Positions 39,250 to 49,880 of a DNA stretch of 64,000 bases are shown piece by piece. The stretch comes from Liolophura sinensis (lineage: Eukaryota > Mollusca > Polyplacophora > Chitonida > Chitonidae), in assembly GCF_032854445.1 (NCBI RefSeq), contig NC_088303.1:8563501-8627500 (forward strand), read 5' to 3'. Position 1 is the first letter of the stretch; every line of letters starts with the position of its first letter. Position numbers and translations under genes: made by a program. The notes under the pieces are model-generated. The model was not told the origin of the DNA. It saw nothing but the letters and a program-made list of their open reading frames with translations, and made no database searches.

Positions 39250-39860
39250 CCTTACGGGAGACGGTGTGGTCTTCACACGTCGTGGAGGAGAGAGTTGTAC
39301 TGGAAGCAGTGACTGTAAAATCGCTGTCCGCCATACCGTCCGTCCGTCTGCTTAACACACATATCTCACCAAAGTTCTACCCCATAGACCTCGTCAAAAG
39401 GAAAGTGTAAAGTGATTTCCTCCCAGAGAAACCCCAAAGATGTCTAGTTTCCTTCTGTCATTGTCCCAAACGATTTAAGTCGTACGACTTTAAAGGAGAC
39501 TGGAATAGTTACTTTTGGATGGCAATGGAAGGGAAAGGTAAGTAAACATAGGAGGGATAATTAAATGGAGTCGAGAATTTACCATAAGTACTTTAGAGTG
39601 AAATAACAGTATTCATACAGAAAAGGGTGCTGTATGGAAGCAACTAAGGTCCCGAGAATAATAGAGACGAAGGATTGTGAATTCATTGTGTTTAGCGAGT
39701 GTATTTAAAGCGTAGGCCTATCATATAAATTTTATAAGTTATTTCATATTTGAGCTTGGATCTTGAAACATAAAGCAGCAGTCTTTCTTTGTAATCGTTT
39801 CAGAGACTGCTGACGACTGGAAACCTCACTTTGGGCATATAGTAACAAACCGCTAATCCA
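39250..39860 (+). pseudogene. Decayed sulfotransferase copy (exon 2 and exon 5 relics)
   Basis: 39250-39537 aligns with coding exon 2 of both intact SULT genes ('GGGAGACGG', 'CGTCCGTCTGCTTAACACAC', 'AGAGAAACCCCAAAGATGTC', 'TTTAAAGGAGACTGGAATAG', and the end 'GGGAAAGGTAAGT' with a usable donor). It carries several indels and stops. 39807-39857 keeps part of exon 5 ('GACGACTGGAAACCTCACTT') after a 'GTTTCAG' acceptor. Exons 1, 3 and 4 are missing. It is a third, dead member of the local SULT family. It lies between the two intact genes and just downstream of the 3' end of the minus-strand fucosyltransferase. Confidence 0.85.
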
Positions 39861-39985
39861 AGTACAATTCCTCCTTTCGTTGTAATTCGCTGCTATCATA
39901 TATAATATGCGTATACATGTATATTCATATAATAAATACTGCACATATGAACTTCGTTACATGTAGGTAAATTTGCTGAGAAATA

Positions 39986-40033
39986 TTTATTTATTTATTT
40001 ATTTATTTGATTGGTGTTTTACGCCGTATATCA
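39986..40033 (+). mobile_element. SINE 3' tail fragment
   Basis: 'ATTTATTTGATTGGTGTTTT' plus 'ACGCCGTA', preceded by (ATTT)n. Read on the minus strand it supplies several AATAAA signals about 140-185 bases past the stop of the minus-strand fucosyltransferase. Confidence 0.8.
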
Positions 40034-40169
40034 ATGTATATTTAACATAGACTTCTAGACTTCATTGTGGTTCACCGAAGTTTCTTCATCTGGCTTTGGT
40101 TCGACCAGAATGGCATATATATGTAATCTATTACTAGAGGTCTCTCCAATTCTGGACAGAGTTGTACCC

Positions 40170-41122
40170 CTATTCTATGGCAATCCAGTGTGGTGGCATA
40201 AACTCTTGCATTACGGTGTGATGCGCAGCGCGTGTGTCAGGTCGAAACGCATGCTTGTAGTAAATTGTTGTCCCATTTGCCAGCCAAGCAGCCCACCAGC
40301 CGAACGTCCCGACGGACATGATCGTGTGATTACACATCGTCAACACCGCGAAATCTACTGCGGCTTCACCGGTTTCTACAAAGACTGTGTCAGAGGAGAA
40401 GAGGGCTTCCTTGGCCCAACCAATATCTTCAGAGCACACCACAAAGATGGCACCTTTAAATTTAGCTCGCATAAAGTTCATGGCTTTCCTAAAATAACTC
40501 TTCCCTGGAACGGGCATTGAATCAATGTGAAGACGGTCTCCCCGGCGAACATGGACACCCACGAGCACACGTCCAGCAATAGAGTGGTCTTGCAGGGCAC
40601 CATCCAAAGCTTTCCTTGCCCTCTTTTGGATAAAATCCCTGAATGTGAACTCCCTGCGAATTTCCGTTTCGTGTCCAATTAGATATTTCCACGATCTCAA
40701 GCAGCCTATGATACGCAGCGTCCTTTGGCCACTTATCCGCCATAGATGGGGATCGAATGCATTGCAGGTGCTCGCATTCTCGCGCAATATTGGCAACTCA
40801 GTGCAAGTGTTGCTCCACAACTCAGAATTGTTTTTGAGAGATGAAGGCAGAAGGAAGTAACGTCGTAATATGGTGTCAATCAAAGGTTTCATTCCATTTC
40901 TCTTCGCTATGCTGAACGCCGACGCATAACCGAACATTTGATTTCCTAACCTATTACTAGTCTGAAAGCAAAGATATCTCTCTTTTAACTCTAGCATACT
41001 TTGCTTCCTGTGGATGACTCGTTTGGAGAAGAAGGTATGTGGGACCTTCGTCGAATCTCCGGTAAACCAATATGTCAGCCAGGATCCCACAACAAGGGCA
41101 CACAGGGAAAGTAGGAATGTCA
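40170..41122 (-). CDS. GT11 alpha-1,2-fucosyltransferase-like, copy 2
   Basis: Inverted paralogue of the gene at 26720. The exon encodes about 317 residues with the same layout: signal anchor (FLLSLCALVVGSWLTYWF), NRLGNQMFGYASAF, GVHVRRGDR, SVGTFGWWAAWLANGTT, ending PPHWIAIE. An ATG at 41133-41135 is in frame. However, a pyrimidine-rich tract and 'CTCAACAG' immediately precede 41122 at the same codon phase as the acceptor of copy 1, so a spliced start is at least as likely. The N-terminal third differs clearly from copy 1, while the C-terminal two thirds are nearly identical. The frame has no lesions, so I regard it as functional. Sequons are mostly shared. The acceptor sugar is unknown. Confidence 0.88.
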
Positions 41123-41282
41123 CTGTTGAGAACATATGAACAAGTTTAAAAAATAAGATAAGAAATAAGAAAAAATAATAACATTGTGAATAAAATTGCA
41201 GCTGATATTGAAAATGCTATTTTCCGCCAATTTTCAACATTTTGAAAGTTTATTGTTCAACCGCCTACCTTATTATTTAAAC

Positions 41283-41460
41283 TGCGGTCGCGGTGAGCTC
41301 ATGCTGGCTTCCTCTCCGGCCGTACATATGAAGGTCTGTCAGCCACCTGCGGATGGTCGTGGGTTTCCCCCCGGGCTCTGTCCCATTTCCTCCCACCATA
41401 ATACCGGCCGCCATCGTATAAGTGAAATATTTTTGAGTACGGCGTAAAACACCAATCAAA

Positions 41461-41519
<59 letters not shown>

Positions 41520-41521
41520 AT
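41283..41521 (-). mobile_element. SINE copy with very long tail
   Basis: Minus-strand copy: 'GAGCTCATGCTGGCTTCCTC', 'CACCTGCGGATGGTCGTGGG', 'CTCCCACCATAATACCGGCC', 'TTTTTGAGTACGGCGTAAAA', then about 16 AAAT units to 41521. The long pure tail suggests a recent insertion. Confidence 0.92.
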
Positions 41522-41780
41522 TAATATCATTAAACTATTAACTGTCGTACAGAGGTATAATATTCATTTGGAAAATTAATATTTTTTACTACCTGTTGTT
41601 TGGAGGTTTTTTAGTTTAAGTATTCAGCTATATGTGTTCAAAATTTCAAAGCATTGTGTTGGAAAATAATCGAGAAAGAGACGTATTTCACCACACCATA
41701 GTCTCAAAAACAGCTCTTTTATCTAGTGCTGCTTCACTGAGACACAAGTTACAACTTCCTCTTTTATGGTCTTAGGTGAA

Positions 41781-41856
41781 TGAATCGATCCAAGATTGAC
41801 CCTGGATCTACCGCTCCGGAAGCGGAAGTTCTACCAGCTGAGCTACTGGGGCCGGT
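41781..41856 (-). other. tRNA-like sequence (not a functional tRNA)
   Basis: Read on the minus strand it starts 'GGCCCCAGTAGCTCAGCTGG' (D-arm), continues with an anticodon arm 'CCGCTTCCGGAGCGG' whose loop would carry CCG, and has a T-arm of the type 'GATCCAGGGTCAATCTTGGA'. The acceptor stem does not pair, and the T-loop lacks the usual GTTC. It is best read as the tRNA-derived head of an old SINE. Confidence 0.55.
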
Positions 41857-43440
41857 CAAATCCTGGATGATATATCATAATGACGACTACATAACAAATA
41901 ACTTTCCTCATGAGAGAAATGTCGTATGCAATCTGCGGCGTGAAGTTAAAACACGGAGCCGAAAAGTTACGCATAATTAGGTTGAATTTTCATCTTAAAA
42001 ACCCGCTCTGTTCAAAGGTGGATAATTAAGTAACTTAATTTCCAGCCAAAATATAGTACACACTGAAAAATTCAGATTTCCAATAATCATGAAATCAGCA
42101 GCTAAACCTCCCTCATTCATGACACCAGGCCCCCTGGGGACGTTATGCTGGTGAAATCTGATGTATAGCTGTGCGTCTTATTGGTTGAGTGTATACACTT
42201 CAACCCATACGCCGCTAAGTATGCTCTCTCTATAGAGATAAGAATAATAACGCAAATAGTTTGGACTGTACATGAACGTATTACATTAAGACCTACTTGT
42301 TACAATAAATGGCTTAGCTGTTTCAAAGCCTTAGTTTGTTTTTGTTCATCATCGATTTCACTGAGTGAAGTTACCAGCATACGTAATTACTATAGTTTGT
42401 GCAAGTATTACATTAGCGTGGTAGTTTCTGAACAAAAACTTAATAAGACACAACTGCATTATTTTATCTTACAGACTTTGTTTACATCACTAAACGTTTC
42501 TATCTTATAGACTACTTAATGCTTTCTTCCTTCGTAGCTTTCTTACCGTATGTTTTAGTGGTCATCTTGTGCCTCCGTTAATTCTGTAAATCCTTTATAC
42601 GGTCACGTTGTTCTTTTGATGATCAAAATAACACTGGTCATGTCGTTCTGTTGGTCATTCTGTTTTTGCTTCTGTCTGTGCATGAACGTGAACGTCGAGC
42701 GGCCATAGTAGGCGCACGACGGAAGTGTATTGAAGCCTTTTAGTCTGTGCCTAGGCCTTTCAACATGTTATCAACAAAGGCGTTTAACAGCTGTGAATAA
42801 ATATCATCATGCCTCTTCCCATAAGGAGTGGGAATATCAACTATATGTATAGTAAACCTCCAAAAACTAATCGAACGACAGGACAATAAGTTCGATAAGC
42901 ATTGTAATCGTTTCAGCTAACGGGAGGTGAACTGGGAGACTTTCACATGAAATGACTGTGACGGACATACTGCCGAAAGATACCCAGGTTAACTGAATTG
43001 ATTAAGGAAAACCCGCCAATGGTCTAAAACGTGCGCCCGACAAGACTGAAATGAGGCAGCACAGATTTTAACACTATGTAAAGTTCGCCCCTGGATCACA
43101 CATGTGAAACATGTGACGGATCGAAAGAGTGTTATGTGTCTAGTTTTGCCAAATACGATCATCTTTTCTATCGACCATATATTATAAAGTTATCGTAATC
43201 CCCAACGATCTATACGACAGAACAAATGTCAGACAATAAACAAACTTGCACCAGGTGTGTGAAGATTGTTGGCGGTTGGCTATTCACGGGGGAGCAGTCC
43301 TTAATTTTCTTTATAAAAATTCTATATTTCTATAAACAGCTGAGAAACCTACAGCCAGGCACCAGTATATTTAAAATTGACCATTAGGGGACACTAATTG
43401 CAATACCCCAAAAATAGCTTACCAAGCCGCTAAAGAAACA
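41857..43440. other. No recognisable gene
   Basis: I see no coding region or clear repeat that I can name. The open frame at 42181-42510 has no recognisable motif. Confidence 0.5.
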
Positions 43441-43444
43441 CTTT

Positions 43445-46030
43445 TTGCGCCAGAACATTCCTACTTTAATAGTACTTAAAGTAAGTGGCCAGACGACTAC
43501 CTGACAGGACCTTTGTTTCTGACCTCGGCCACTATGGGTGAAACTGAGTAGCTAACTAAACCGTCCGAGACACACTTTTCTCGCCAGAACATTCCTACAT
43601 GTATTTAGTACATGAAGTAAGAGGCGTGGGCTATCTGACAGAACAATTATTTCAGGCTGACCTGGCCAACATGGGGGCACTGTTAGTAATGATCCGCGAA
43701 TAGATAACTGAATAGGTAACTGAGCCGCCAGAGGCAAGCTTAATTTCGATACCCCGCGCATTGCTCACTGATTCGCCGGAGCCACAACTTTTGTGGCAGA
43801 ACAGCCCTACTTAGTAAGTACTGGAGGGCTACCTGACATGCAGGACCTTTATTTTGCAGAGGCCTGTTAGCAATACCCCAAGGATAACTAACTGAACAGC
43901 TAACTAAGCCGCCAGAGGCAAGCTTAATTTCGATACCCCGCGCATTGCTAACTGATTCGCCAGAGCCACAACTTTTGTGGCAGAACAGCCCTACTTAGTA
44001 AGTACATGGCTGGAGGGCTACCTGACACACAGGACCTTTATTTTGCAGAGACCTGTTAGCAATACCCCGTGCATTGCTAACTGAACAGCTAACTAAGCCG
44101 CCAGAGCCGCACTTTCCGCGAACATTCTGACAGTACATAACGGAAGTGACCAGAGGACTACTTGACAGGACTGTATCTCTGACATCGGCCACGAGGGGAG
44201 CTGTCAGCAATACCCCAAGGATAGCTAACTGAACAGCTAACTAAGCCGCCAGAGCCGCACTTTCCGCGAACATTCTGACAGTACATAACGGAAGTGACAA
44301 GAGGACTACTTGACAGGACTGTATCTCTGACATCGGCCACGAGGGGAGCTGTCAGCAATACCCCAAGGATAACTAACTGAACAGCTAACTAAGCCGCCAG
44401 AGCCGCACTTTCCGCGAACATTCTGACAGTACATAACGGAAGTGACAAGAGGACTACTTGACAAGACTGTATCTCTGACATCGGCCACGAGGGGAGCTGT
44501 CAGCAATACCCCAAGAATAACTAACTGAACAGCTAACTAAGCCTCCAGAGCCGCACTTTTCGCGAACATTCTGACAGTATATAACGGAAGTGACCAGAGG
44601 ACTACTTGACAAGACTGTATCTCTGACATCGGCCACGAGGGGAGCTGTCAGCAATACCCCAAGGATAGCTAACTGAACAGCTAACTAAGCCTCCAGAGCC
44701 GCACTTTCCGCGAACATTCTGACAGTACATAACGGAAGTGACAAGAGGACTACTTGACAGGATTGTATCTCTGACCTCCGCCACGAGGGGAGCTGTCAGC
44801 AATACCCCAAGGATAGCTAACTGAACAGCTAACTAAGCCGCCAGAGCCGCACTTTCCGCGAACATTCTGACAGTACATAACGGAAGTGACAAGAGGACTA
44901 CTTGACAAGACTGTATCTCTGACATCGGCCACGAGGGGAGCTGTCAGCAATACCCCAAGAATAACTAACTGAACAGCTAACTAAGCCTCCAGAGCCGCAC
45001 TTTTCGCGAACATTCTGACAGTACATAACGGAAGTGACAAGAGGACTACTTGACAAGACTGTATCTCTGACATCGGCCACGAGGGGAGCTGTCAGCAATA
45101 CCCCAAGGATAACTAACTGAACAGCTAACTAAGCCTCCAGAGCCGCACTTTCTGCGAACATTCTGACAGTACATAACGGAAGTGACCAGAGGACTACTTG
45201 ACAGGACTGTATCTCTGACATCGGCCACGAGGGGAGCTGTCAGCAATACCCCAAGGATAGCTAACTGAACAGCTAACTAAGCCTCCAGAGCCGCACTTTC
45301 CTCGAACATTCTGACGGTACTTAACGGAAGTGACCAGAGGACTACTTGACAGGATTGTATCTCTGACCTCCGCCACGAGGGGAGCTGTCAGCAATACCCC
45401 AAGGATAATTAACTGAACAGCTAACTAAGCCTCCAGAGCCGCACTTTTCGCGAACATTCTGACAGTACATAACGGAAGTGACCAGAGGACTACTTGACAA
45501 GACTGTATCTCTGACATCGGCCACGAGGGGAGCTGTCAGCAATACCCCAAGGATAGCTAACTGAACAGCTAACTAAGCCTCCAGAGCCGCACTTTCTGCG
45601 AACATTCTGACAGTACATAACGGAAGTGACCAGAGGACTACTTGACAGGATTGTATCTCTGACATCGGCCACGAGGGGAGCTGTCAGCAATACCCCAAGG
45701 ATAACTAACTGAACAGCTAACTAAGCCGCCAGAGCCGCACTTTCCGCGAACATTCTGACAGTACATAACGGAAGTGACAAGAGGACTACTTGACAAGACT
45801 GTATCTCTGACATCGGCCACGAGGGGAGCTGTCAGCAATACCCCAAGGATAACTAACTGAACAGCTAACTAAGCCTCCAGAGCCGCACTTTTCGCGAATA
45901 TTCTGACAGTACATAACGGAAGTGACAAGAGGACTACTTGAAAGTGCCGTATCTCTGACCTCCGCCACAAGAATAGCTAAGTGAACAGCTAACTGAGCCG
46001 CCATAGCCACAACTGTCACGACAGAACATT
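43445..46030 (+). repeat. 148 bp satellite, about 13 regular units plus degenerate edges
   Basis: From about 44050 to 45960 the period is exactly 148 bp. Each unit holds 'GGACTACTTGACA', 'CTGACATCGGCCACGAGGGG', 'AGCTGTCAGCAATACCCCAA', 'AACTGAACAGCTAACTAAGC' and 'GAACATTCTGACAGTACATA'. Variants (AGCCGCC/AGCCTCC, TTCCGCG/TTTCGCG, CATCGG/CCTCCG) are shared between non-adjacent units, which points to unequal exchange. Units at 43445-44050 and after 45960 are diverged, as expected of array edges. A 66-codon minus-strand frame repeats with the array and is not a gene. Confidence 0.95.
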
Positions 46031-46138
46031 CCTACCAGAATAGAAACCTTGCATTTCTATATGTTACCAATCGGTGTTTTTGTTCTATTTAATTCAGACT
46101 TTAAAGACAGTGTATTTTTTTCTTACGTGAGAAGGTCT

Positions 46139-46280
46139 TACAGTAAACTGCGGATGGCTATTTCTTTGCCCCTGGCTCTGCCCGGTTTCCTTCCATCATA
46201 ATACTGGTCGCCGTCGTATACGTGAGATATTCTTGAGTACGTCGGAAAATACCAATCAAATAAATAGATAAATAAATAAT
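46139..46280 (-). mobile_element. SINE copy, partial
   Basis: Minus-strand copy: 'CCATCATAATACTGGTCGCC', 'ATATTCTTGAGTACGTCGGA', 'AATAAATAAT' tail. The head is missing. Confidence 0.85.
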
Positions 46281-46642
46281 CAAACAGAGTATGTTTAACA
46301 CCAAACGTTCGCTCAGTGACTAGATTCAACCGACTGCCCCATTTGGTGATCTTGGTTATTATGACGTGTGTTATGCGTTAGTCAGTAGAGGAGTATTTAG
46401 AGCCGCACAAACTTTAATACTTTATGGGGAGCATCGCTGACACCTGGCATAAGCAAAATATCAATTACCTCGAAACCACTGAAACTGCTCACAAATTTGA
46501 GCGGGTGAAATGCGTATTGTTCTCTCACTCAGTCATACCTCGAAACGATATTTAAGCGCCGACAAATCTGAGCAGGTGAAATGACCGTTGTTGTTGCACT
46601 CCGTCACAGATGAAGGTATAGAAATCTACAAGTCGTTTCAAT

Positions 46643-47083
46643 TTGATGACCCAGAGGATAAACATAAACTCAACCCTTTTTTACAGAAATTCGAGGAGTA
46701 CTGTAGGCCATGAAAAGGTGTTATTTTTGAACGATTTCACTTCTTCAAAAGGACTCAACATCCTGATGAAAACATATACGCTTTTGTGGGAGACTTCCAA
46801 AACGAGTAAGGCAGGTGAGCCTGAAGGCTTGTGTGTTAGCGTTGTTAGATTCTGTGTGGTGTATGACGATTTCAGTCAACGTCACAAGTTCTTACTGCAA
46901 AAACTAGTGTGTCAAAGTTACTCCATCAAACGCTTTCACTCCAAGTTTCTGAAGTTTTACAATGAGTATAATTCTCTTGGAAGTAAATGTGGCCAGAGCG
47001 TCCAGAATCTCTGGGAGTCTGCTTCACGACTGTGTCTAATTCCCCTGAGCTCGGGGCTAGGGGCGGTAAATTCATCGTGTTGA
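46643..47083 (+). pseudogene. Possible retroelement RT C-terminal fragment
   Basis: An open stretch ends in a pattern I associate with the C-terminal end of an uncharacterised reverse-transcriptase group: a 'VVRFCVVYDDFSQRHKFLLQ' region, then 'FHSKFLKFYNEYNSLGSKC'. There is no catalytic box in view and no intact element around it. It lies directly before a Gypsy relic. The assignment is from memory of the family pattern and is weak. Confidence 0.25.
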
Positions 47084-47769
47084 ATTAGACCGCCAATGTG
47101 GTTATATGAACGGTTGCAATCAAAGGGTAATTGACATACATAATTTGTTATCGACAACTGATATTCTAGCATGGCACGGAACACGATTTGAATGCTGATT
47201 TCACTCAGTGTCCCAGAACATACGTATTTTCAACATCGTTGAAAACTGTTAACTGTTTCTCTTTGCATGATTCCGTCTTATTTTCATACTTTCTTAGTTC
47301 TTTTGTGGTTTGTGTTGCGCGTAGTTTGTGACATGGCCTTGCGATTACTGACCTGGAACGCCATTACTGGTTGAATGTCTGTTTTGACGCATAGTGCTGT
47401 GTAAAAAAATGTCAGGAGTAACGTGGATAGAAGCTGTCATCAAAATAGATAAAGAAAATTCGACACCCACTTTTACATATAGATACAAGAGCACAAGCAA
47501 ATGTTTTATGTGTGGGTGATTTTAAGAAGTTGAACATACGAATAAAACCTTCAAAAGATTGAATTACGTCATACTCTTGCAACAGTATCCTCGTGTTAGG
47601 TTGTGTTGGATGGACAGCAAATAAGGTAAACTTCATTGTGGCAGATGTAAAGTAGAAACATGTACTGGACCTAAAATCAAGTGAGGAATTCCATGCGATA
47701 AAACGCCCATGTTGATTAAAAAGTGAATATGAGGGCAACCACTACGCACAAAAAAGGGTGTTTAAGAGG
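47084..47769. other. No recognisable gene
   Basis: I see nothing that I can support between the two retroelement relics. Confidence 0.45.
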
Positions 47770-48990
47770 GAATGAGTGTTTAAAACAGGACTGTCACATA
47801 CAAACACTTACTGTAAGACCAGTAATATATCCCCCAAACTAGCTGTGTCACTCCGCGGGAAGTTAAAGAAAGAACTAGATGGGATGGAGGATATGGGGGT
47901 AATCAAGACATTTGAAAAAAAAAAACCAACTTCTTGAGTAAACTGTATAGTGGTTGTGAAGAAGCCTGATGTCTCTGTAAGAATGTGTCTTGATCCTAGA
48001 CCACAACAAGGCTGTTATGTGAGAACATCATTAACTACTCACTGAAGAACTTACTGCAAATTAGCAGGAGAGCGTTACTTTGGCCTAGTTGACGCGACTA
48101 GTGGGTTTTGGCAAATACCGCTTGACTCTGAAAACTCTGAGTTAAGAACTTTGAACACACTGTTTGAACTGCTACCAACGACTTCCATTCGCGTTTTCAT
48201 CAAGCCCAGAATTTTTCCACAAGATTGTGAGCAGAATATGTGAAGATCCTGATGGTGTCGTTTGATAACATCCTCGTCAGGGATTCTACAAAAGAACATC
48301 ATGGTCAGAGCTTGAAAAAGTGACCAGCAAATAGTAGGGCGTGAAAATTTGAAGTTCAAACAGAAGAAAAATCTAATCGATGTGGGAAAAGTCCAACTCC
48401 TAGGATATATTCTGTCAGCTAACGGGATTTCCCCTGATCCCAGCCAAGTGGGGGCCATCACCCACATGCCTCGTCCCGAAGACAGCACAGCTGTGCAACG
48501 GTTTCTTTTCATGATGACATCCCCTGCAAAATTCATTCTCAGTAGATCCAGAATCAATGCTCCCATGTGTGAACTTCTTATAAAGGAAGTTAAGTGGCAC
48601 TGGGATGAAAAGCATGAAACTGCACTCGTGAAACTGAAGCAGCTGTTGATAGGATGTCCGGTGCCTGTGTAGTTTGGCCCCCAGAAACAAAGCTTTGTGT
48701 GTGGATGTATCTCAGCGTGGCCTTAAAGCTATGATCACACAGGATGTTAAGCATGTGGCTTATGCCTCGTGTGCACTAACCTGGCCAGAAGTCAACTACG
48801 CTCAAATAGAGAAAGAAACGTCAGCTGTGGTTTAGGATCCAGAGCGCTTTTCTCAGTATCTGTATGGGTATAAGGTAATATAGAAATTGACCACAATCCT
48901 CTTAGTCAAACTTTAATTCATTCCCGCAAAGCTCTTCCCAGGTTACAGAGATTTCATCTTAGGCTTCAGAAGAATAGTCTAGATGTGCCC
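47770..48990 (+). pseudogene. Broken Ty3/Gypsy pol (reverse transcriptase to RNase H)
   Basis: Pieces in the usual order but in shifting frames: 'KLKKELDGMEDMGVIK' and 'VVVKKPDVSVRMCLDP' (RT start), 'YFGLVDATSGFWQIPLD' (catalytic D region), 'DNILV' where the YxDD box would be, 'LGYILSANGISPDPSQV' and 'MPRPEDSTAVQRFL', 'VKWHWDEKHETALVKLKQLL' (connection), and 'DHNPLSQTLIHSRKALPRL' (RNase H end). Many stops, frameshifts and gaps are present. I saw no gag, integrase or LTR. It is an old dead copy of an endogenous retrotransposon. Confidence 0.85.
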
Positions 48991-49000
48991 TACTAGAAAG

Positions 49001-49660
49001 GTACTGAGATGTACGTGGCAAGTACTGAGATGTATGAGACAGGTACTGAGATATGTGTGGCAGATACTAAGATGTATGTGACAGATACTGAGATGTATGT
49101 GACAGGTACTAAGAAGTATGTGGCAGATACTGAGATGTATATGGCAGGTACTGAGATGTATGTGGCAGGTACTGAGATGTGTGTGGCAGATATTAAGATG
49201 TATGTGACAGGTACTGATATGTATGTGGCAGGTACTGAGATGTATGTGGCAGATACTGAGATGTATGTGGCAGGTACTGAGATGTATGTGGCAGGTACTG
49301 AGATGTATATGGCAGGTACTGAGATGTGTGTGGCAGATACTAAGATGTATGTGACAGGTACTGATATGTATGTGGCAGGTACTGAGATGTATGTGGCAGA
49401 TACTGAGATGTATGTGGCAGGTACTGAGATGTATGTGGCAGGTACTGAGAAGTATGTGGCAGATACTGAGATGTATGTGGCAGGTACTGAGATGTATGTG
49501 GCAGATACTGAGATGTATGTGGCAGATACTGAGATGTATGTGGCAGGTACTGAGATATGTGGGGCATGTACTGAGATGTATGTGGCAGGTACTGAGATAT
49601 GTGTGGCATGTACTGAGATGTATGTGGCAGATACTGAGATGTATGTAGCAGGTATCTTTA
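49001..49660 (+). repeat. 21 bp minisatellite, about 30 copies
   Basis: Units of 'GGTACTGAGATGTATGTGGC' plus A, with variants GATACT, GTGACA, AAGAAG. 21 is a multiple of three, which leaves a 254-codon open frame of GTEMYVA-like units; I do not regard it as a gene. The array abuts the 3' end of the Gypsy relic. Confidence 0.95.
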
Positions 49661-49687
49661 AGAAGGGTGAGGCAAATCAGGAAGATT

Positions 49688-49880
49688 CACGTTTGGGACG
49701 GTTAGGTTTGGGACGGTTAGGTTTGGGACTCTTAAGTGTGGGATTGTTAAGTTTGGGGGGGGGGGGGCGATAGGTTTGGGACTGTTAAGTTTGGGACTGT
49801 TAGGTTTGGGGCTGTTAGGTTTGGGACTGTTAGGTTTGGGACTGTTAAGTTTGGGACTGTTAGGTTTGGGACTGTTAGGT
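49688..49880 (+). repeat. 15 bp minisatellite 'AGGTTTGGGACTGTT'
   Basis: About 12 units of AGGTTTGGGACTGTT, interrupted by a G-run of about 12 at 49757. The units resemble G-rich repeats but are not telomeric. Confidence 0.95.

Noticed and set aside
41781-41856. tRNA-Arg(CCG)-like cloverleaf on the minus strand
   Set aside because: The D and anticodon arms are good, but the T-loop is irregular and there is no pairing acceptor stem. Better explained as a SINE head.
43995-46019. Repeated 66-codon minus-strand frames, 148 bases apart
   Set aside because: They recur with each satellite unit. No gene family would be spaced exactly by the satellite period, and stops are fixed by the unit.
46643-49000. 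Intact LTR retrotransposon
   Set aside because: Only scattered pol pieces with stops and frameshifts are visible, and no LTR pair was found on either side.
49009-49773. 254-codon open frame of GTEMYVA-like units
   Set aside because: It follows the 21 bp repeat exactly and has no conserved ends; a minisatellite artefact.
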